Shown: positions 25,071 to 35,080, numbered from the stretch's first letter. The stretch: 64,000 bases of DNA from Acinetobacter cumulans (GCF_003024525.3 NZ_CP035934.2:558001-622000); one strand, 5' to 3'. Notes: generated by a model from the letters alone, not told the origin. Numbers and translations are program-made.

Positions 25071-25208
25071 ATGAGTGCGGTCATTCACGCGCATCAGCAG
25101 GTACAGCATCAAAAAAATTGCGTTGTACAAAACAATCAAAATATATCTTATTTCAACTTCTTTAAGCAGATTTCAGCTCTGAAACATAGGAGTGAAATGC
25201 CATGTTAG
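25071..25208 (+). CDS. Predicted 45-aa leader ORF overlapping kdpA
   Basis: An ATG at 25071 (AGGATG about 8 nt upstream) opens 45 codons: MSAVIHAHQQVQHQKNC... to a TAG at 25206, which overlaps the kdpA ATG (25202) by 7 nt. It occupies the place where E. coli has kdpF, but it is hydrophilic and His/Gln-rich rather than a membrane helix, so it is not an evident KdpF. Overlap suggests translational coupling or a control peptide. Expression is not shown. Confidence 0.45.
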   Translation: MSAVIHAHQQVQHQKNCVVQNNQNISYFNFFKQISALKHRSEMPC

Positions 25209-26926
25209 AGTTTGCTTTGCTTTTAGCCATCGTCTTTGTTCTGGCTTATCCCTTGGGTAAATACCTCGCAGCAATTATGCACAACCGCGATATGAAAATT
25301 GATCCTCTATTCAATTGGATTGAAAAGCCCATTTACGCGGTTTTAGGAATCAATCCCAAACGGGGGATGAATGTCAAAACCTATTCATTCAATTTTATCA
25401 TGAGCTGTGCAGTGATCGGTTTAGTGACTTGGACTCTATTTATGGTTCAAGCCAGCCTGCCGTTGAACCCAAACCATGCACCGAATATGTCATGGGATTT
25501 GGCGCTGCATACCATGATTTCGTTTCTGACCAATACCAACCAGCAGCACTATTCAGGACAGGTGCAACTGTCATATTTATCGCAAATGGTCGGCATTGTC
25601 GGCTTGCAGATCATCACGCCGATGATGGGCCTGGCGATGGTGGTGGCTACAGTTCGAGCACTGTTCTACAAACAATCCAATGCACTTTCTGAAACCGATC
25701 AACAGACCAGCTTTAAGCATAAAGTGCAACAAATTAATATCGGCAACTATTGGGCCGATGTGATTCGTCCGACGTTCCGCTTTCTGATTCCTTTATGCAT
25801 GGTTTGGTCATTATTGCTCACTAGCCAAGGCGTACCATCGACTTTTCAAGGCGGCCCAGAAGTTCAAGTCATCGACCAAAGCAGCGAATTAACAACGCAA
25901 AAAATACCTTTAGGCCCTGTTGCGCCCATGGTAGCAATTAAGCAATTGGGCAGTAATGGTGGTGGCTGGTATGGTCCGAACAGCAGTGTACCTTTGGAAA
26001 ATCCTACACCATTGTCAAACTTTCTGGAAATGCTTGCGATTTTACTGATCCCTGTTTCGGTGATTTTTATGCTGGGCTTTTTCACCAAACGCGCCAAATT
26101 CGCAGGCTTGGTCTTTGCTTCAATGCTGCTGATGTCGATCATTTCTGCGACTAGCGCTATCTGGTCAGAAAGCCTTTCATCGACTTCGACATTGCTTTCC
26201 GCCATGGAAGGTAAAGAAGTGCGTTTTGGCGAGGCATCATCTGCTTTGTGGTCAGCGGTCACCACCCAAGTCAATAACGGCTCAGTGGATATGATGCATG
26301 ATTCATCTGCACCGCTCACAGGTATGGTGCAATTGTCCAATATGCTGATCAATGCCATTTGGGGCGGGATTGGCTGTGGTTTACAGCAATTCATTATTTA
26401 TCTGTTTTTAGCAGTCTTTATTGCAGGCTTAATGACCGGCCGCACCCCAGAATTGTTTGGCCGCAAAATTGAAGCCGGTGAAATCAAGCTGCTCGCTGTT
26501 GTGATTTTGATCCAACCCATCGTCATTCTTGGTTTAACCGCAATAACTGTATTTTTTCCTGAATTGACGGGCAACAGTAATCCGCAATACCACGGCATTT
26601 CTCAAGTGCTGTACGAATATGTGTCTGCATTTGCCAACAATGGCTCAGGCTTTGAAGGGCTATCAGATAATACCGTGTGGTGGAATGTCACATGCGGTAT
26701 TGCTTTATTGCTCGGCCGTTTCCCGACATTAATTATTCCTTTAATCATCGCTACACGTTTAGCTGCCAAACGCCAAGCACCTGAAAGCAGCGGCAGTTTA
26801 AAAGTCGAAACGCCAACATTCGCACTGACTTTAATCGCCATTGTGGTGATGTTGACCTTATTGCAATTTATGCCAGTCCTGGTCTTGGGGCCAATTGCTG
26901 ATCATCTGTTATTGGTTCAAGGTTAA
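25202..26926 (+). CDS. kdpA: Potassium-transporting ATPase subunit A (KdpA)
   Basis: 574 aa, slightly longer than E. coli (557). Multi-spanning inner-membrane protein with the KdpA selectivity-filter-like loops: NTNQQHYSG near residue 111 and GSNGGGWYGPNSSVPLENP near residue 250, plus FANNGSGFEGL near residue 478. It forms the K+ channel-like part of the Kdp complex. The start at 25202 has AGGAGT upstream. It heads the structural operon kdpABC and overlaps the leader ORF. Confidence 0.97.
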   Translation: MLEFALLLAIVFVLAYPLGKYLAAIMHNRDMKIDPLFNWIEKPIYAVLGINPKRGMNVKTYSFNFIMSCAVIGLVTWTLFMVQASLPLNPNHAPNMSWDLALHTMISFLTNTNQQHYSGQVQLSYLSQMVGIVGLQIITPMMGLAMVVATVRALFYKQSNALSETDQQTSFKHKVQQINIGNYWADVIRPTFRFLIPLCMVWSLLLTSQGVPSTFQGGPEVQVIDQSSELTTQKIPLGPVAPMVAIKQLGSNGGGWYGPNSSVPLENPTPLSNFLEMLAILLIPVSVIFMLGFFTKRAKFAGLVFASMLLMSIISATSAIWSESLSSTSTLLSAMEGKEVRFGEASSALWSAVTTQVNNGSVDMMHDSSAPLTGMVQLSNMLINAIWGGIGCGLQQFIIYLFLAVFIAGLMTGRTPELFGRKIEAGEIKLLAVVILIQPIVILGLTAITVFFPELTGNSNPQYHGISQVLYEYVSAFANNGSGFEGLSDNTVWWNVTCGIALLLGRFPTLIIPLIIATRLAAKRQAPESSGSLKVETPTFALTLIAIVVMLTLLQFMPVLVLGPIADHLLLVQG

Positions 26927-26937
26927 GGGTGAGTACA

Positions 26938-28980
26938 ATGAATCATTCAAAACAAACTGTTCAAACACAGCAAAACACTATCGCTTCAACCTTATTTCAA
27001 GCTGAATCATGGAAAAATGCCTTTATTAAACTGCTACCGCAGCATGTGATTAAAAATCCGGTGATGGCCATCGTTTGGCTTGGGACGCTGATTACACTGG
27101 TTAGTACAATTTTGGGGCAAGCCAGTCTGGTTTTTGGCTTATTGGTGACATTGATTTTATTTGTGACTGTTCTCTTTGCCAATTATGCTGAAGCCCTTGC
27201 CGAAGCTAAAGGCCGCGGGCAGGCGTCATCCCTGCGTCAAGCGCGTCAAAATTTGACGGCGCGCCGGATCCATTCTAAAGATGATATGGATGGGGTGCAG
27301 ATTTCAGCGGCTGAATTGAAAATGCATGACTTGATTGAAGTGCGTGCAGGGGAGTTCATTCCCGCAGATGGTGAGATCATTCAAGGCTTTGCTACGATCA
27401 ATGAAGCTGCTGTAACAGGTGAATCTGCGCCGGTACTGCGTGAAGCGGGCACGGATAAATCAGGGGTGATTGGGGGAACCAAAGTCTTAACCGACCGGAT
27501 CATCGTTCAAGTGACGGCAGAGGCGGGAAATAGTTTCCTTGATCGAATGATTGCTTTGGTCGAAGGCTCAAACCGTCAAAAAACACCGAATGAAATAGCT
27601 TTAGGTATTTTACTGACCGTGATGACTGTGACTTTTATCATCGTCGTGGTCAGCCTGCCGTTGATTGGACATTTCCTGCATATTGAAATCAGCCCGATTT
27701 TATTGGTGGCGCTATTGGTTTGCTTAATTCCAACCACCATCGGCGGTTTATTGCCAGCTATTGGAATTGCAGGGATGAACAGAGCGCTCAAAGCCAATGT
27801 GATTGCCAAATCAGGCAAGGCGGTTGAAGTTGCAGGCGATATAGATGTTTTACTACTCGATAAAACCGGAACTATTACTTACGGTGACCGTCAGGCGACT
27901 GCTTTTTATCCCTTAACAGGAGTGACGGAGTCTGAACTTCGCCAAGCGGCGGTACTGACTTCTTTGGCCGATCCAACGCCAGAAGGTAAATCGGTGGTTG
28001 CTTTGGCCAAAGAGCAAGGTGAAAGAGTGGCCGAGCCTGAACAGGCTGAATTTATCGCTTTTAATGCGTCCACACGCATTTCAGGCCTTAACTTGGCGGA
28101 TGGTCATCAAGCGCGTAAAGGCGCTATGGATGCCATTCTTAAATTCGCTTCGCAAAACCTTGAAAATCATGCCGAATTGAAAGCGCGCGTAGAACAAATA
28201 GCTTCAAAAGGGGCAACGCCGCTGGTCGTGGCTAAAGACCAGAATTTGTTGGGTGTCATTGAACTATCAGACGTGATTAAGCAAGGCATTAAAGAAAAAT
28301 TTGCGCGCTTACGTGAAATGGGCATTAAAACTGTGATGGTGACCGGAGATAATCCGCTCACAGCAGCGGCCATCGCAGCAGAGGCTGGTGTGGATGATTA
28401 TATCGCTGAAGCGAAACCAGAAGATAAACTCACATGCATTCGAACCGAGCAAAACAAAGGACATTTGGTAGCGATGGTCGGTGACGGTACTAATGATGCA
28501 CCGGCGTTGGCCCAAGCAGATATTGGCTTAGCCATGAACTCGGGAACGCAAGCAGCCAAAGAAGCAGGCAATATGGTGGACTTAGATTCTGATCCAACCA
28601 AATTGCTATCTGTGGTTGAAATAGGCAAACAGCAGCTGATTACTCGCGGTGCATTAACCACCTTTTCCTTGGCGAATGACGTATCAAAGTATTTTGCAAT
28701 TTTGCCGGCATTATTCGTCGCGGCAATTCCGCAAATGCATGTGTTAAATGTCATGCAACTAGGCAGTTCTGAAAGTGCCATCCTGTCTGCGCTGATCTTT
28801 AATGCGATCATTATTCCTCTGCTGATTCCAATTGCACTGCGCGGTGTGAAATTCAAACCTTCGACATCTACCCAATTATTGCGCCGCAACATGCTGATTT
28901 ATGGTGTGGGCGGGGTGCTGCTACCGTTTATTGCCATTAAAGCGATTGATCTGCTGATCAGTCCAATCTTGGCCCTATAA
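26938..28980 (+). CDS. kdpB: Potassium-transporting ATPase subunit B (KdpB)
   Basis: 680 aa from the ATG at 26938; an in-frame GTG at 26929 lacks room for a ribosome binding site, while AAGGGTGAG precedes the ATG. P-type ATPase features: TGESAPV actuator loop (~160), DKTGTITYG phosphorylation site (Asp near residue 308), KGA nucleotide-binding segment, and MVGDGTNDAPALAQAD hinge. Seven or so membrane helices. It couples ATP hydrolysis to high-affinity K+ uptake. It begins 11 nt after kdpA. Confidence 0.97.
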   Translation: MNHSKQTVQTQQNTIASTLFQAESWKNAFIKLLPQHVIKNPVMAIVWLGTLITLVSTILGQASLVFGLLVTLILFVTVLFANYAEALAEAKGRGQASSLRQARQNLTARRIHSKDDMDGVQISAAELKMHDLIEVRAGEFIPADGEIIQGFATINEAAVTGESAPVLREAGTDKSGVIGGTKVLTDRIIVQVTAEAGNSFLDRMIALVEGSNRQKTPNEIALGILLTVMTVTFIIVVVSLPLIGHFLHIEISPILLVALLVCLIPTTIGGLLPAIGIAGMNRALKANVIAKSGKAVEVAGDIDVLLLDKTGTITYGDRQATAFYPLTGVTESELRQAAVLTSLADPTPEGKSVVALAKEQGERVAEPEQAEFIAFNASTRISGLNLADGHQARKGAMDAILKFASQNLENHAELKARVEQIASKGATPLVVAKDQNLLGVIELSDVIKQGIKEKFARLREMGIKTVMVTGDNPLTAAAIAAEAGVDDYIAEAKPEDKLTCIRTEQNKGHLVAMVGDGTNDAPALAQADIGLAMNSGTQAAKEAGNMVDLDSDPTKLLSVVEIGKQQLITRGALTTFSLANDVSKYFAILPALFVAAIPQMHVLNVMQLGSSESAILSALIFNAIIIPLLIPIALRGVKFKPSTSTQLLRRNMLIYGVGGVLLPFIAIKAIDLLISPILAL

Positions 28981-28999
28981 ATTTTTTGAGGATGACAAA

Positions 29000-29602
29000 G
29001 TGAATATGCAAAATCATCAATTGGCAGACTCATCATGGGGTGAGAAACTGCGCGCTTCGTTTGGAATGACCATCATTGCTCTAGGCTTATGCGGCTTTGT
29101 ATATAGTGCTGCTGCAACCAGCTTAGGACAAATGCTCTTTCCAAAACAAGCCAACGGCAGCTTGATTGTCGAAAATAATCAAGTGATCGGTTCACGCTTA
29201 GTGGCACAGCCTTTTGTCCAAGTTCAATATTTCCATCCGCGTCCATCTGCCGCAAATTATGATCCTATGGCGATGGCCGGAAGCAACATGGCGAGAACCA
29301 ATCCTGAACTGCAGAAAGCCATAGAGGAACGGCTGAATCGAATCGCAGCGAAGGAACAGATTGAAAAATCTAAAATTCCTGCGGATCTGGTCACCGCTTC
29401 AGGCAGCGGCATCGACCCTGAAATTAGCGTGCAATCAGCCATGATTCAAGTGAAGCGGATTGCCCATGCACGGCATATGCCTGAACAGAATGTCGAAAAA
29501 CTGATTCAGTCGCATACGGTTCAGCCGATTTTTGGGATTTTAGGGCAGGCACGTGTCAATGTGCTTGAATTGAATTTGGCTTTGGATCGGGGCGGGAAGT
29601 GA
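29000..29602 (+). CDS. kdpC: Potassium-transporting ATPase subunit C (KdpC)
   Basis: 200 aa with one N-terminal membrane helix (~residues 18-38) and a periplasmic domain with the family motifs GSRLVAQPF, FHPRPSAANYDPMAMAGSN and GSGIDPEISVQSAMIQVKRI. It stabilises the KdpABC complex. The start used here is GTG at 29000 (ATG at 29006 is also possible) with GAGGATGAC upstream. Last gene before a 205-bp gap that separates kdpABC from kdpDE. Confidence 0.95.
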   Translation: MNMQNHQLADSSWGEKLRASFGMTIIALGLCGFVYSAAATSLGQMLFPKQANGSLIVENNQVIGSRLVAQPFVQVQYFHPRPSAANYDPMAMAGSNMARTNPELQKAIEERLNRIAAKEQIEKSKIPADLVTASGSGIDPEISVQSAMIQVKRIAHARHMPEQNVEKLIQSHTVQPIFGILGQARVNVLELNLALDRGGK

Positions 29603-29674
29603 TATGAATGGCTTGATGATTAAAATATAGTGATTGAAAGCTATTGAATAATCTGAATTAAGTTATATACGATT

Positions 29675-29709
29675 GTTGGGCGAGGGGATGTTCTATACCT
29701 CCGCCCAAC
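29675..29709 (+). promoter_or_regulatory. Stem-loop in the kdpC-kdpD gap
   Basis: GTTGGGCG-AGG pairs with CCT-CCGCCCAAC (one bulged base) around a 12-nt loop, about 70 bp after kdpC and 100 bp before kdpD. No T-run follows. It could attenuate read-through into kdpDE or protect the kdpABC mRNA 3' end; this role is inferred. Confidence 0.5.
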
Positions 29710-29807
29710 GGTGGCATCCATATTGCCCAGCAATAGCCAAGCTGACTTTAGACGCATTTAAATGAATTTAAAAACATCTTTTAAAGCAATAAATAAAGAT
29801 TACTTCT

Positions 29808-32456
29808 ATGACTGATCCACGAACCAATAAAGCCGATGTTTTGCTGCAACATACACAGCGTTATCAGTCTGGGCGGCTGACGATTTTTTTAGGCGCAGCT
29901 CCGGGCGTGGGAAAGACCTTTGCCATGCTGGTTCGTGCGCATGAACTGGCGCTGCAGGGTATTAATATCGTCATTGGCTATGTAGAAACGCATGGCCGTA
30001 GAGAAACTGAAAATTTAATTTCTGGTTTAGATATAATTCCGCGCAAGGCTATTGAATATCAAGGGCAGCATCTGGAGGAAATGAATCTAGATGCCGTTTT
30101 GGATAAAAAGCCCAGTATTGTTTTGGTGGATGAATTTGCCCACACTAATATGCCCGGCAGCCGTCATGAAAAACGCTGGCAAGACATCAATGAATTATTA
30201 GATGCTGGTATTGATGTTTTTACCACCATGAACATTCAGCATTTGGAAAGTTTGAATGATGTGGTATATCAAATCACTGGGATTCGTGTCACTGAAACCG
30301 TGCCAGACCGGGTGTTCGAACGGATTAGAGATATCCGCTTAATTGATTTGCCTGTGAATGAGCTGTTGGAGCGCTTAAACCAAGGGAAGGTTTATGTGCC
30401 TGAGCAGGCGGAACAGGCCTTACAGCGATTTTTCAACAGCTCCAACTTAACGGCACTGCGTGAACTGGCAATGCAAACCGTTGCCAATTATGTTGATAAT
30501 GATGTACGCGAAAATTTCGCCATTCAAGGGCTTGCTCAAATCCCCTTAAAAAATCATGTCTTAATTATGATTGATGGTAAAGGGCATTCTGAAGCTTTAG
30601 TTCGGACTGGATGTCGTATTGCCGAGCATCGTGTGGCAAACTGGACGGTTGTTGCTTTTTCTCATGATACGCAAATCATGAATAAACAGGAAAACTCGCA
30701 AAGCCGTGAAATAGAACGGGCTTTAAACTTAACGCGTCAAATGGGCGGAATGACAGAAGTCCTTCACGGCCAGCAACATGCTAAAACTTTATTTGATTAT
30801 GTGATGGACCGCGGCATTTCAACCTTAGTTTTAGCGCAAGCGGCTCCGCAAAAGTTTTCTCTGAATTTAAGGCTCAATTTGATTGATCAGTTGTTGCAAT
30901 ACCGGCCCAGTTTTGAACTCAGTATTGTGCCGATTATTGCAGAGAATAAGCATCTGTCCTTTTTCACTCAAAGGGCATTCTTGTCGCTAAGAGAAATACA
31001 GTACGTACTAGCCACCACGGTCATCAGCATTGTGATTGCAAGCTTAGGGGAAAAGTATTTAGGGATTGAAGATCTTTCGGTGATTTTTATCACCGCTGTG
31101 GTTTTTGTGGCATCAAAAACACGGATGCTGGCTGCAGCTTTTTCAGCCATCCTATTCTTTCTAGCTTATAATTTTTTCTTTATTTCCCCGCAATTTACAT
31201 TTCAAATTTCTGCACATCAGGGGATTGTCACCGTGATTGCATTTTTGGGCGCGGCTTTAATTTCGAGCCGATTAGCGTCACGTTTGAAAGAGCAGGTGAC
31301 TGCACTCAAAACGGCGAACAGTTATAACAGCATTATGCAGGATTTAGGGCAGAAGCTGTCCACAGCATTAGATTTGGCACAAATCAAGGAGATTGCTGAA
31401 CATAGCCTGAGTAAAAATCTCAATGCAGATGTCTGGCTGTATTTCCCAGATACTGCAGCAACTCAAGCATCATCCACTATCATGAGTAATAAAGAAAAAA
31501 TTTCAGCCGATTGGACATTCAAAAACCATCAACCGTCCGGTCGCTTTACCCAAACCTTGACGGAAAATGAGTGGTGGTTTTTGCCCTTATTGGCTTCCAA
31601 GCAATGCTTAGGCGTGGTGGGGTTGAAACTTAAAGATGTGCAAGCAGTAATCAATACGGAGCAAAAACAGCTCGCTGAACTCATGGTAGAGTATCTTGCG
31701 CAGGCGATTTTCCGCACCCAGCTGACCAAGGCTTTGGAAATAGCCAATGTGAATTCTGAAACGGAAAAATTGCGCTCGGCATTATTATCATCCGTATCGC
31801 ACGATTTACGCTCGCCTTTGGCGTCGATGATTGGAGCAGCGGATACTTTGAGCACTTACCGCCATTCCATGAATGAAAATGATCAGGACAGCTTGCTGGA
31901 AGCGATTCATTTAGAGGGGGAGCGTTTAGACCGCTATATTCAAAACCTACTGGATATGACCCGTTTAGGCCATGAAGGCTTAAGCTTGAAGCGGGACTGG
32001 ATTGGAGTTGATGAACTGATCGGTTCAGCAGTGCGCCGTTTAAACCGTTATATGCCAGATGCATTGGTTGAAGTGCGTGCGCCTCAAGAATCTTTGAGTT
32101 TATTTGTACATGCCGCCTTGATTGAACAGGCCATTTTTAATGTGCTGGAAAATGCCGCAAAATTTTCACCAGAGAATAAAGCTGTGATGATTGAGGTGCA
32201 GCAGGTGAATGAAAATGAGATCGAAATTGCCATAACTGATAAGGGGCAGGGTATCCCGGAAGGTGAGCGGGAACGCATTTTTGACATGTTTTATACCATG
32301 CAGCGCGGTGACCGCGGGCAATATGGTACAGGATTGGGCTTGACGATTGTGAAAGCGATTGTGGGTGCGCATATGGGGAAAATCATGGCATCATCAGGCA
32401 AGAACAATCAAGGAACATGTATCCGCATACAGCTTCCTATTCAGCAAATTACTTAA
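29808..32456 (+). CDS. kdpD: Sensor histidine kinase KdpD
   Basis: 882 aa with the full KdpD order: N-terminal KdpD domain with Walker A (GAAPGVGKTFAML, residues ~29-41) and IVLVDEFAHTNMPGS; a universal-stress-like domain (~240-370); four membrane helices (~400-490); a GAF-like region; then HisKA with SVSHDLRSPLASM (His near residue 665) and a HATPase (ENAAKFSPENKA, GTGLGLTIVKAI). It senses low K+/osmotic upshift and phosphorylates KdpE. It starts 205 bp after kdpC; kdpE follows after 27 nt. Confidence 0.96.
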   Translation: MTDPRTNKADVLLQHTQRYQSGRLTIFLGAAPGVGKTFAMLVRAHELALQGINIVIGYVETHGRRETENLISGLDIIPRKAIEYQGQHLEEMNLDAVLDKKPSIVLVDEFAHTNMPGSRHEKRWQDINELLDAGIDVFTTMNIQHLESLNDVVYQITGIRVTETVPDRVFERIRDIRLIDLPVNELLERLNQGKVYVPEQAEQALQRFFNSSNLTALRELAMQTVANYVDNDVRENFAIQGLAQIPLKNHVLIMIDGKGHSEALVRTGCRIAEHRVANWTVVAFSHDTQIMNKQENSQSREIERALNLTRQMGGMTEVLHGQQHAKTLFDYVMDRGISTLVLAQAAPQKFSLNLRLNLIDQLLQYRPSFELSIVPIIAENKHLSFFTQRAFLSLREIQYVLATTVISIVIASLGEKYLGIEDLSVIFITAVVFVASKTRMLAAAFSAILFFLAYNFFFISPQFTFQISAHQGIVTVIAFLGAALISSRLASRLKEQVTALKTANSYNSIMQDLGQKLSTALDLAQIKEIAEHSLSKNLNADVWLYFPDTAATQASSTIMSNKEKISADWTFKNHQPSGRFTQTLTENEWWFLPLLASKQCLGVVGLKLKDVQAVINTEQKQLAELMVEYLAQAIFRTQLTKALEIANVNSETEKLRSALLSSVSHDLRSPLASMIGAADTLSTYRHSMNENDQDSLLEAIHLEGERLDRYIQNLLDMTRLGHEGLSLKRDWIGVDELIGSAVRRLNRYMPDALVEVRAPQESLSLFVHAALIEQAIFNVLENAAKFSPENKAVMIEVQQVNENEIEIAITDKGQGIPEGERERIFDMFYTMQRGDRGQYGTGLGLTIVKAIVGAHMGKIMASSGKNNQGTCIRIQLPIQQIT

Positions 32457-32483
32457 AGCATCTAGCAGCTTTTAGGTGGGAAA

Positions 32484-33197
32484 ATGCCAGAACAGAATGA
32501 ATCAGCCAGCTCCATGACCAATGTCTTGATTATTGATGACGAAAATCAGATTCGAAAATTCTTGGATATAGCACTCAGAGCGCAAGGCTATAAAACGCTT
32601 TTGGCTGAAAATGGCCAAAAGGGCTTGGAACTCCTAGCTTTGCAAGGTGCGGATTTAGTGATCCTCGATTTGGGTTTGCCAGATTTGGATGGTTATGAGG
32701 TTTTGTCTGAGCTTCGCACATGGTCGCACGTTCCAGTGATAGTGCTGTCTGTGCGGGCAAATGAAGAAGAAAAAGTGAAGCTTCTGGATGCTGGCGCAAA
32801 TGATTATGTGACCAAGCCGTTTAGTGTTCAGGAGCTGATGGCGCGCATTCGTGTACTGCTTAGGCAGCATCAGCATAGTACTGTTTATACGACAATTTTT
32901 GATGATGGCGTATTAAAAATCGATTTTTCCAAACGGCAGGTTTTTTTAAATCAACAATTGCTCTCCTTAACGCGCAAAGAATATCAGCTGCTGAATTTAT
33001 TGGCGAAAAATAAAGGCCAATTGATTACCCAGCCGCAAATACTGAAAGAGCTGTGGGGGCCAACGCACCAAGAAGATACGCATTATTTAAGGATTCTGGT
33101 AGCTAAATTAAGAGTGAAGTTAAATGATAATGCTGTGCAGCCTAAATATATTATTACTGAACCGGGAGTGGGTTTGCGATTTTTGAAGATTTATTAA
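32484..33197 (+). CDS. kdpE: Response regulator KdpE
   Basis: 237 aa OmpR-type regulator. Receiver domain: NVLIIDDENQIRKFL acidic pocket, phosphoacceptor Asp in LVILDLGLPDLDGYE, Lys in DYVTKPF. The winged-helix C-terminus has LTRKEYQLLNLLAKNKGQLI and HYLRILVAKLRVKL. It is expected to activate kdpABC, and, from shared repeats, the two later units of the module. 27 nt after kdpD. Confidence 0.96.
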   Translation: MPEQNESASSMTNVLIIDDENQIRKFLDIALRAQGYKTLLAENGQKGLELLALQGADLVILDLGLPDLDGYEVLSELRTWSHVPVIVLSVRANEEEKVKLLDAGANDYVTKPFSVQELMARIRVLLRQHQHSTVYTTIFDDGVLKIDFSKRQVFLNQQLLSLTRKEYQLLNLLAKNKGQLITQPQILKELWGPTHQEDTHYLRILVAKLRVKLNDNAVQPKYIITEPGVGLRFLKIY

Positions 33198-33317
33198 TAT
33201 TAAATATGCCATTTATTTTACATGAGTCTATTGTTATTTTTATGTTTTAACTTATTTTAAATTAGCTTTTTCGTGGTTTTAATAGTTTAAAAAATAATCA
33301 TATTAGTTGGGTGCTTT

Positions 33318-33334
33318 TTTACGGTTTATTTACG
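33318..33334 (+). promoter_or_regulatory. Predicted KdpE operator upstream of the glutamine-synthetase-like gene
   Basis: TTTACG at 33318 and 33329, 11 bp apart, in the 196-bp gap after kdpE, about 60 bp before the next start codon. The sequence TTTTTTACGGTTTATTTACG matches the kdp promoter repeat in layout. Confidence 0.65.
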
Positions 33335-33393
33335 TTACATTCGGTAGAACTTGTTTTATTTTGATCATTGTTAATATTTAACAGGACAAAATA

Positions 33394-34809
33394 ATGAGTA
33401 ATTTACTCATGGCTAGACATAATATAGCTGACGTAGAAGCGGTCCCTGAATCCATGCCATCTGCGCGTCAATGCTGCGATATTGAAGATATTCTATTTTC
33501 AGAAGAAATCGAAAACTATTTGCAGCGCTATCCCAATACCCGTCATGTTGAGATTTGCCTGCACGATCTGAATGGTCATGTCCGCGGCAAGCGCATAGAT
33601 ATTGTCGGTCTAAAAAATATTGCACAAGGCTGTTATTTCCCAATGTCTATTTATGCCATGAGTCTTGATGGAGAAGTGATTGAAGAATCGGGTTTAGGAA
33701 AATCGATCGGTGAGCCGGATTATTTATGTAAACCTATATTGGGAAGCCTGCAGCCCTGCGCTTTAAATCCAGAGTCCAAGGCACAGTTATTCCTAACCAT
33801 GAAAGATGACAATCATCAAGATTGCGAAGTTGAACCGCGCAATATTTTAAAAAAAAGTTTAAGAGCGCTGCATGATCAAAACTTTTATCCTTGCATGGCC
33901 GTAGAATTGGAGTTTTATTTATTTGACAGCAATGAAAAATCTGGCTCCAATCAGATTTATTTAAATCAATGTTTTGATGTGAATGCGCAAGATAAATATC
34001 AAGACGTTCTGGATGAAATTGAACGGATTGCCCTTTTGCAGGGGATTCAGATTACAGGCTTAGTCTCGGAATCATCTTCCGGGCAATACGAAATTAATAT
34101 TCAGCATAGCGGTGATATTTTGAAGCTATGCGATCAGATCATGATGCTAAAGCGCACCATTAAGCAAGTCGCTGTAGAACATGGGTTACATGCAAGCTTT
34201 TTGGCTAAGCCTGATCTGAATAAAGCGGGCAGCGGCATGCACTTTCACATGAGTTTGTTAAATCAAGACCAGCAGAATATTTTCAGCATGAAGCAGAATC
34301 CTTTACCGTCACGGCAATTATTAAAGGCGATCAGCGGGCTGATAGTCTTGCTGCCGCCGTCCATGGCCGTGCTTGCCCCGAATGTAAACTCATTCCGCCG
34401 GTTTAAAGCTGGAAACCATGTGCCCTTAGAAGCTAATTGGGGCGTGAATAACCGCAATGTGGCCATTCGCATACCATGTTCGGACAATGAAAATCAACGC
34501 TTGGAATATCGTGTTGCAGGTGCGGATTGCAATCCTTATTTAACTGCAGCCCTGATTTTGATCGGCACACTGCATGGGTTGACACAGAATCTGGAAATTC
34601 CACAGCAAGCCACTCAGATAAAAAATAAACATCAGCCGCACTTTTTAAGTACGAATCAGCTGGATGCTTTAACATTTTTTCACCGGAATACTGTTTTGCA
34701 AAAATATCTCGGCAAAAGATTTATGGAATTATGGTGTGCAGTTAAACGTGCTGAGCATCAGTATATGTACAGCCAAATTACTTTGATCGAACAACATTGG
34801 GATATTTAA
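33394..34809 (+). CDS. Glutamine synthetase family protein (gamma-glutamylpolyamine synthetase-like)
   Basis: 471 aa of the GlnA-type fold, closer to PuuA-like enzymes than to GlnA. HDLNGHVRGKRI marks the N-terminal beta-grasp domain; AVELEFYLFD, SGMHFHMSL, NVNSFRRFKAG, NNRNVAIRIP and LEYRVAGADCNPYL are the catalytic-domain blocks with metal-binding Glu/His. It would ligate glutamate to an amine such as putrescine or to a related substrate using ATP. The start has AACAGGAC upstream. The predicted KdpE site in front suggests control by potassium/osmotic stress. The substrate is not proven. Confidence 0.82.
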   Translation: MSNLLMARHNIADVEAVPESMPSARQCCDIEDILFSEEIENYLQRYPNTRHVEICLHDLNGHVRGKRIDIVGLKNIAQGCYFPMSIYAMSLDGEVIEESGLGKSIGEPDYLCKPILGSLQPCALNPESKAQLFLTMKDDNHQDCEVEPRNILKKSLRALHDQNFYPCMAVELEFYLFDSNEKSGSNQIYLNQCFDVNAQDKYQDVLDEIERIALLQGIQITGLVSESSSGQYEINIQHSGDILKLCDQIMMLKRTIKQVAVEHGLHASFLAKPDLNKAGSGMHFHMSLLNQDQQNIFSMKQNPLPSRQLLKAISGLIVLLPPSMAVLAPNVNSFRRFKAGNHVPLEANWGVNNRNVAIRIPCSDNENQRLEYRVAGADCNPYLTAALILIGTLHGLTQNLEIPQQATQIKNKHQPHFLSTNQLDALTFFHRNTVLQKYLGKRFMELWCAVKRAEHQYMYSQITLIEQHWDI

Positions 34810-34819
34810 CTGCTTAAAA

Positions 34820-35035
34820 ATGTATAACACGATAAATAATGAACATGATGCTAGAAATCAGAAGCTCAATGAAGAATTGTATTTGAAGTATAGTTTACAG
34901 GAAATTGATTCTGACATTTTAGTAAAGAAATACCAGTATGCGTCAAAAAGTATGAAAAAAATAATTCATACTATTTTTAAAGAAAGAGGTTTTAATCGAA
35001 GTGAGATAGATCATATATTGAAATCACTCAAGTAA
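34820..35035 (+). CDS. Small helical protein of unknown function (71 aa)
   Basis: It starts 10 nt after the glutamine-synthetase-like gene and is likely co-transcribed with it. Charged and helical: NEELYLKYSLQEIDSDILVKK, YASKSMKKIIHTIFKERG, FNRSEIDHILKSLK. The C-terminal part superficially resembles RecX repeats, but this is too short to call. No signal peptide or membrane helix. Confidence 0.5.
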   Translation: MYNTINNEHDARNQKLNEELYLKYSLQEIDSDILVKKYQYASKSMKKIIHTIFKERGFNRSEIDHILKSLK

Positions 35036-35080
35036 AATAATTATGCCAATAGAATTGCTGATACTATTGGCATTTAACTT

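Noticed and set aside
34820..35035. RecX-like protein
   Set aside because: Only a short stretch resembles RecX repeats and the length is half of a real RecX.
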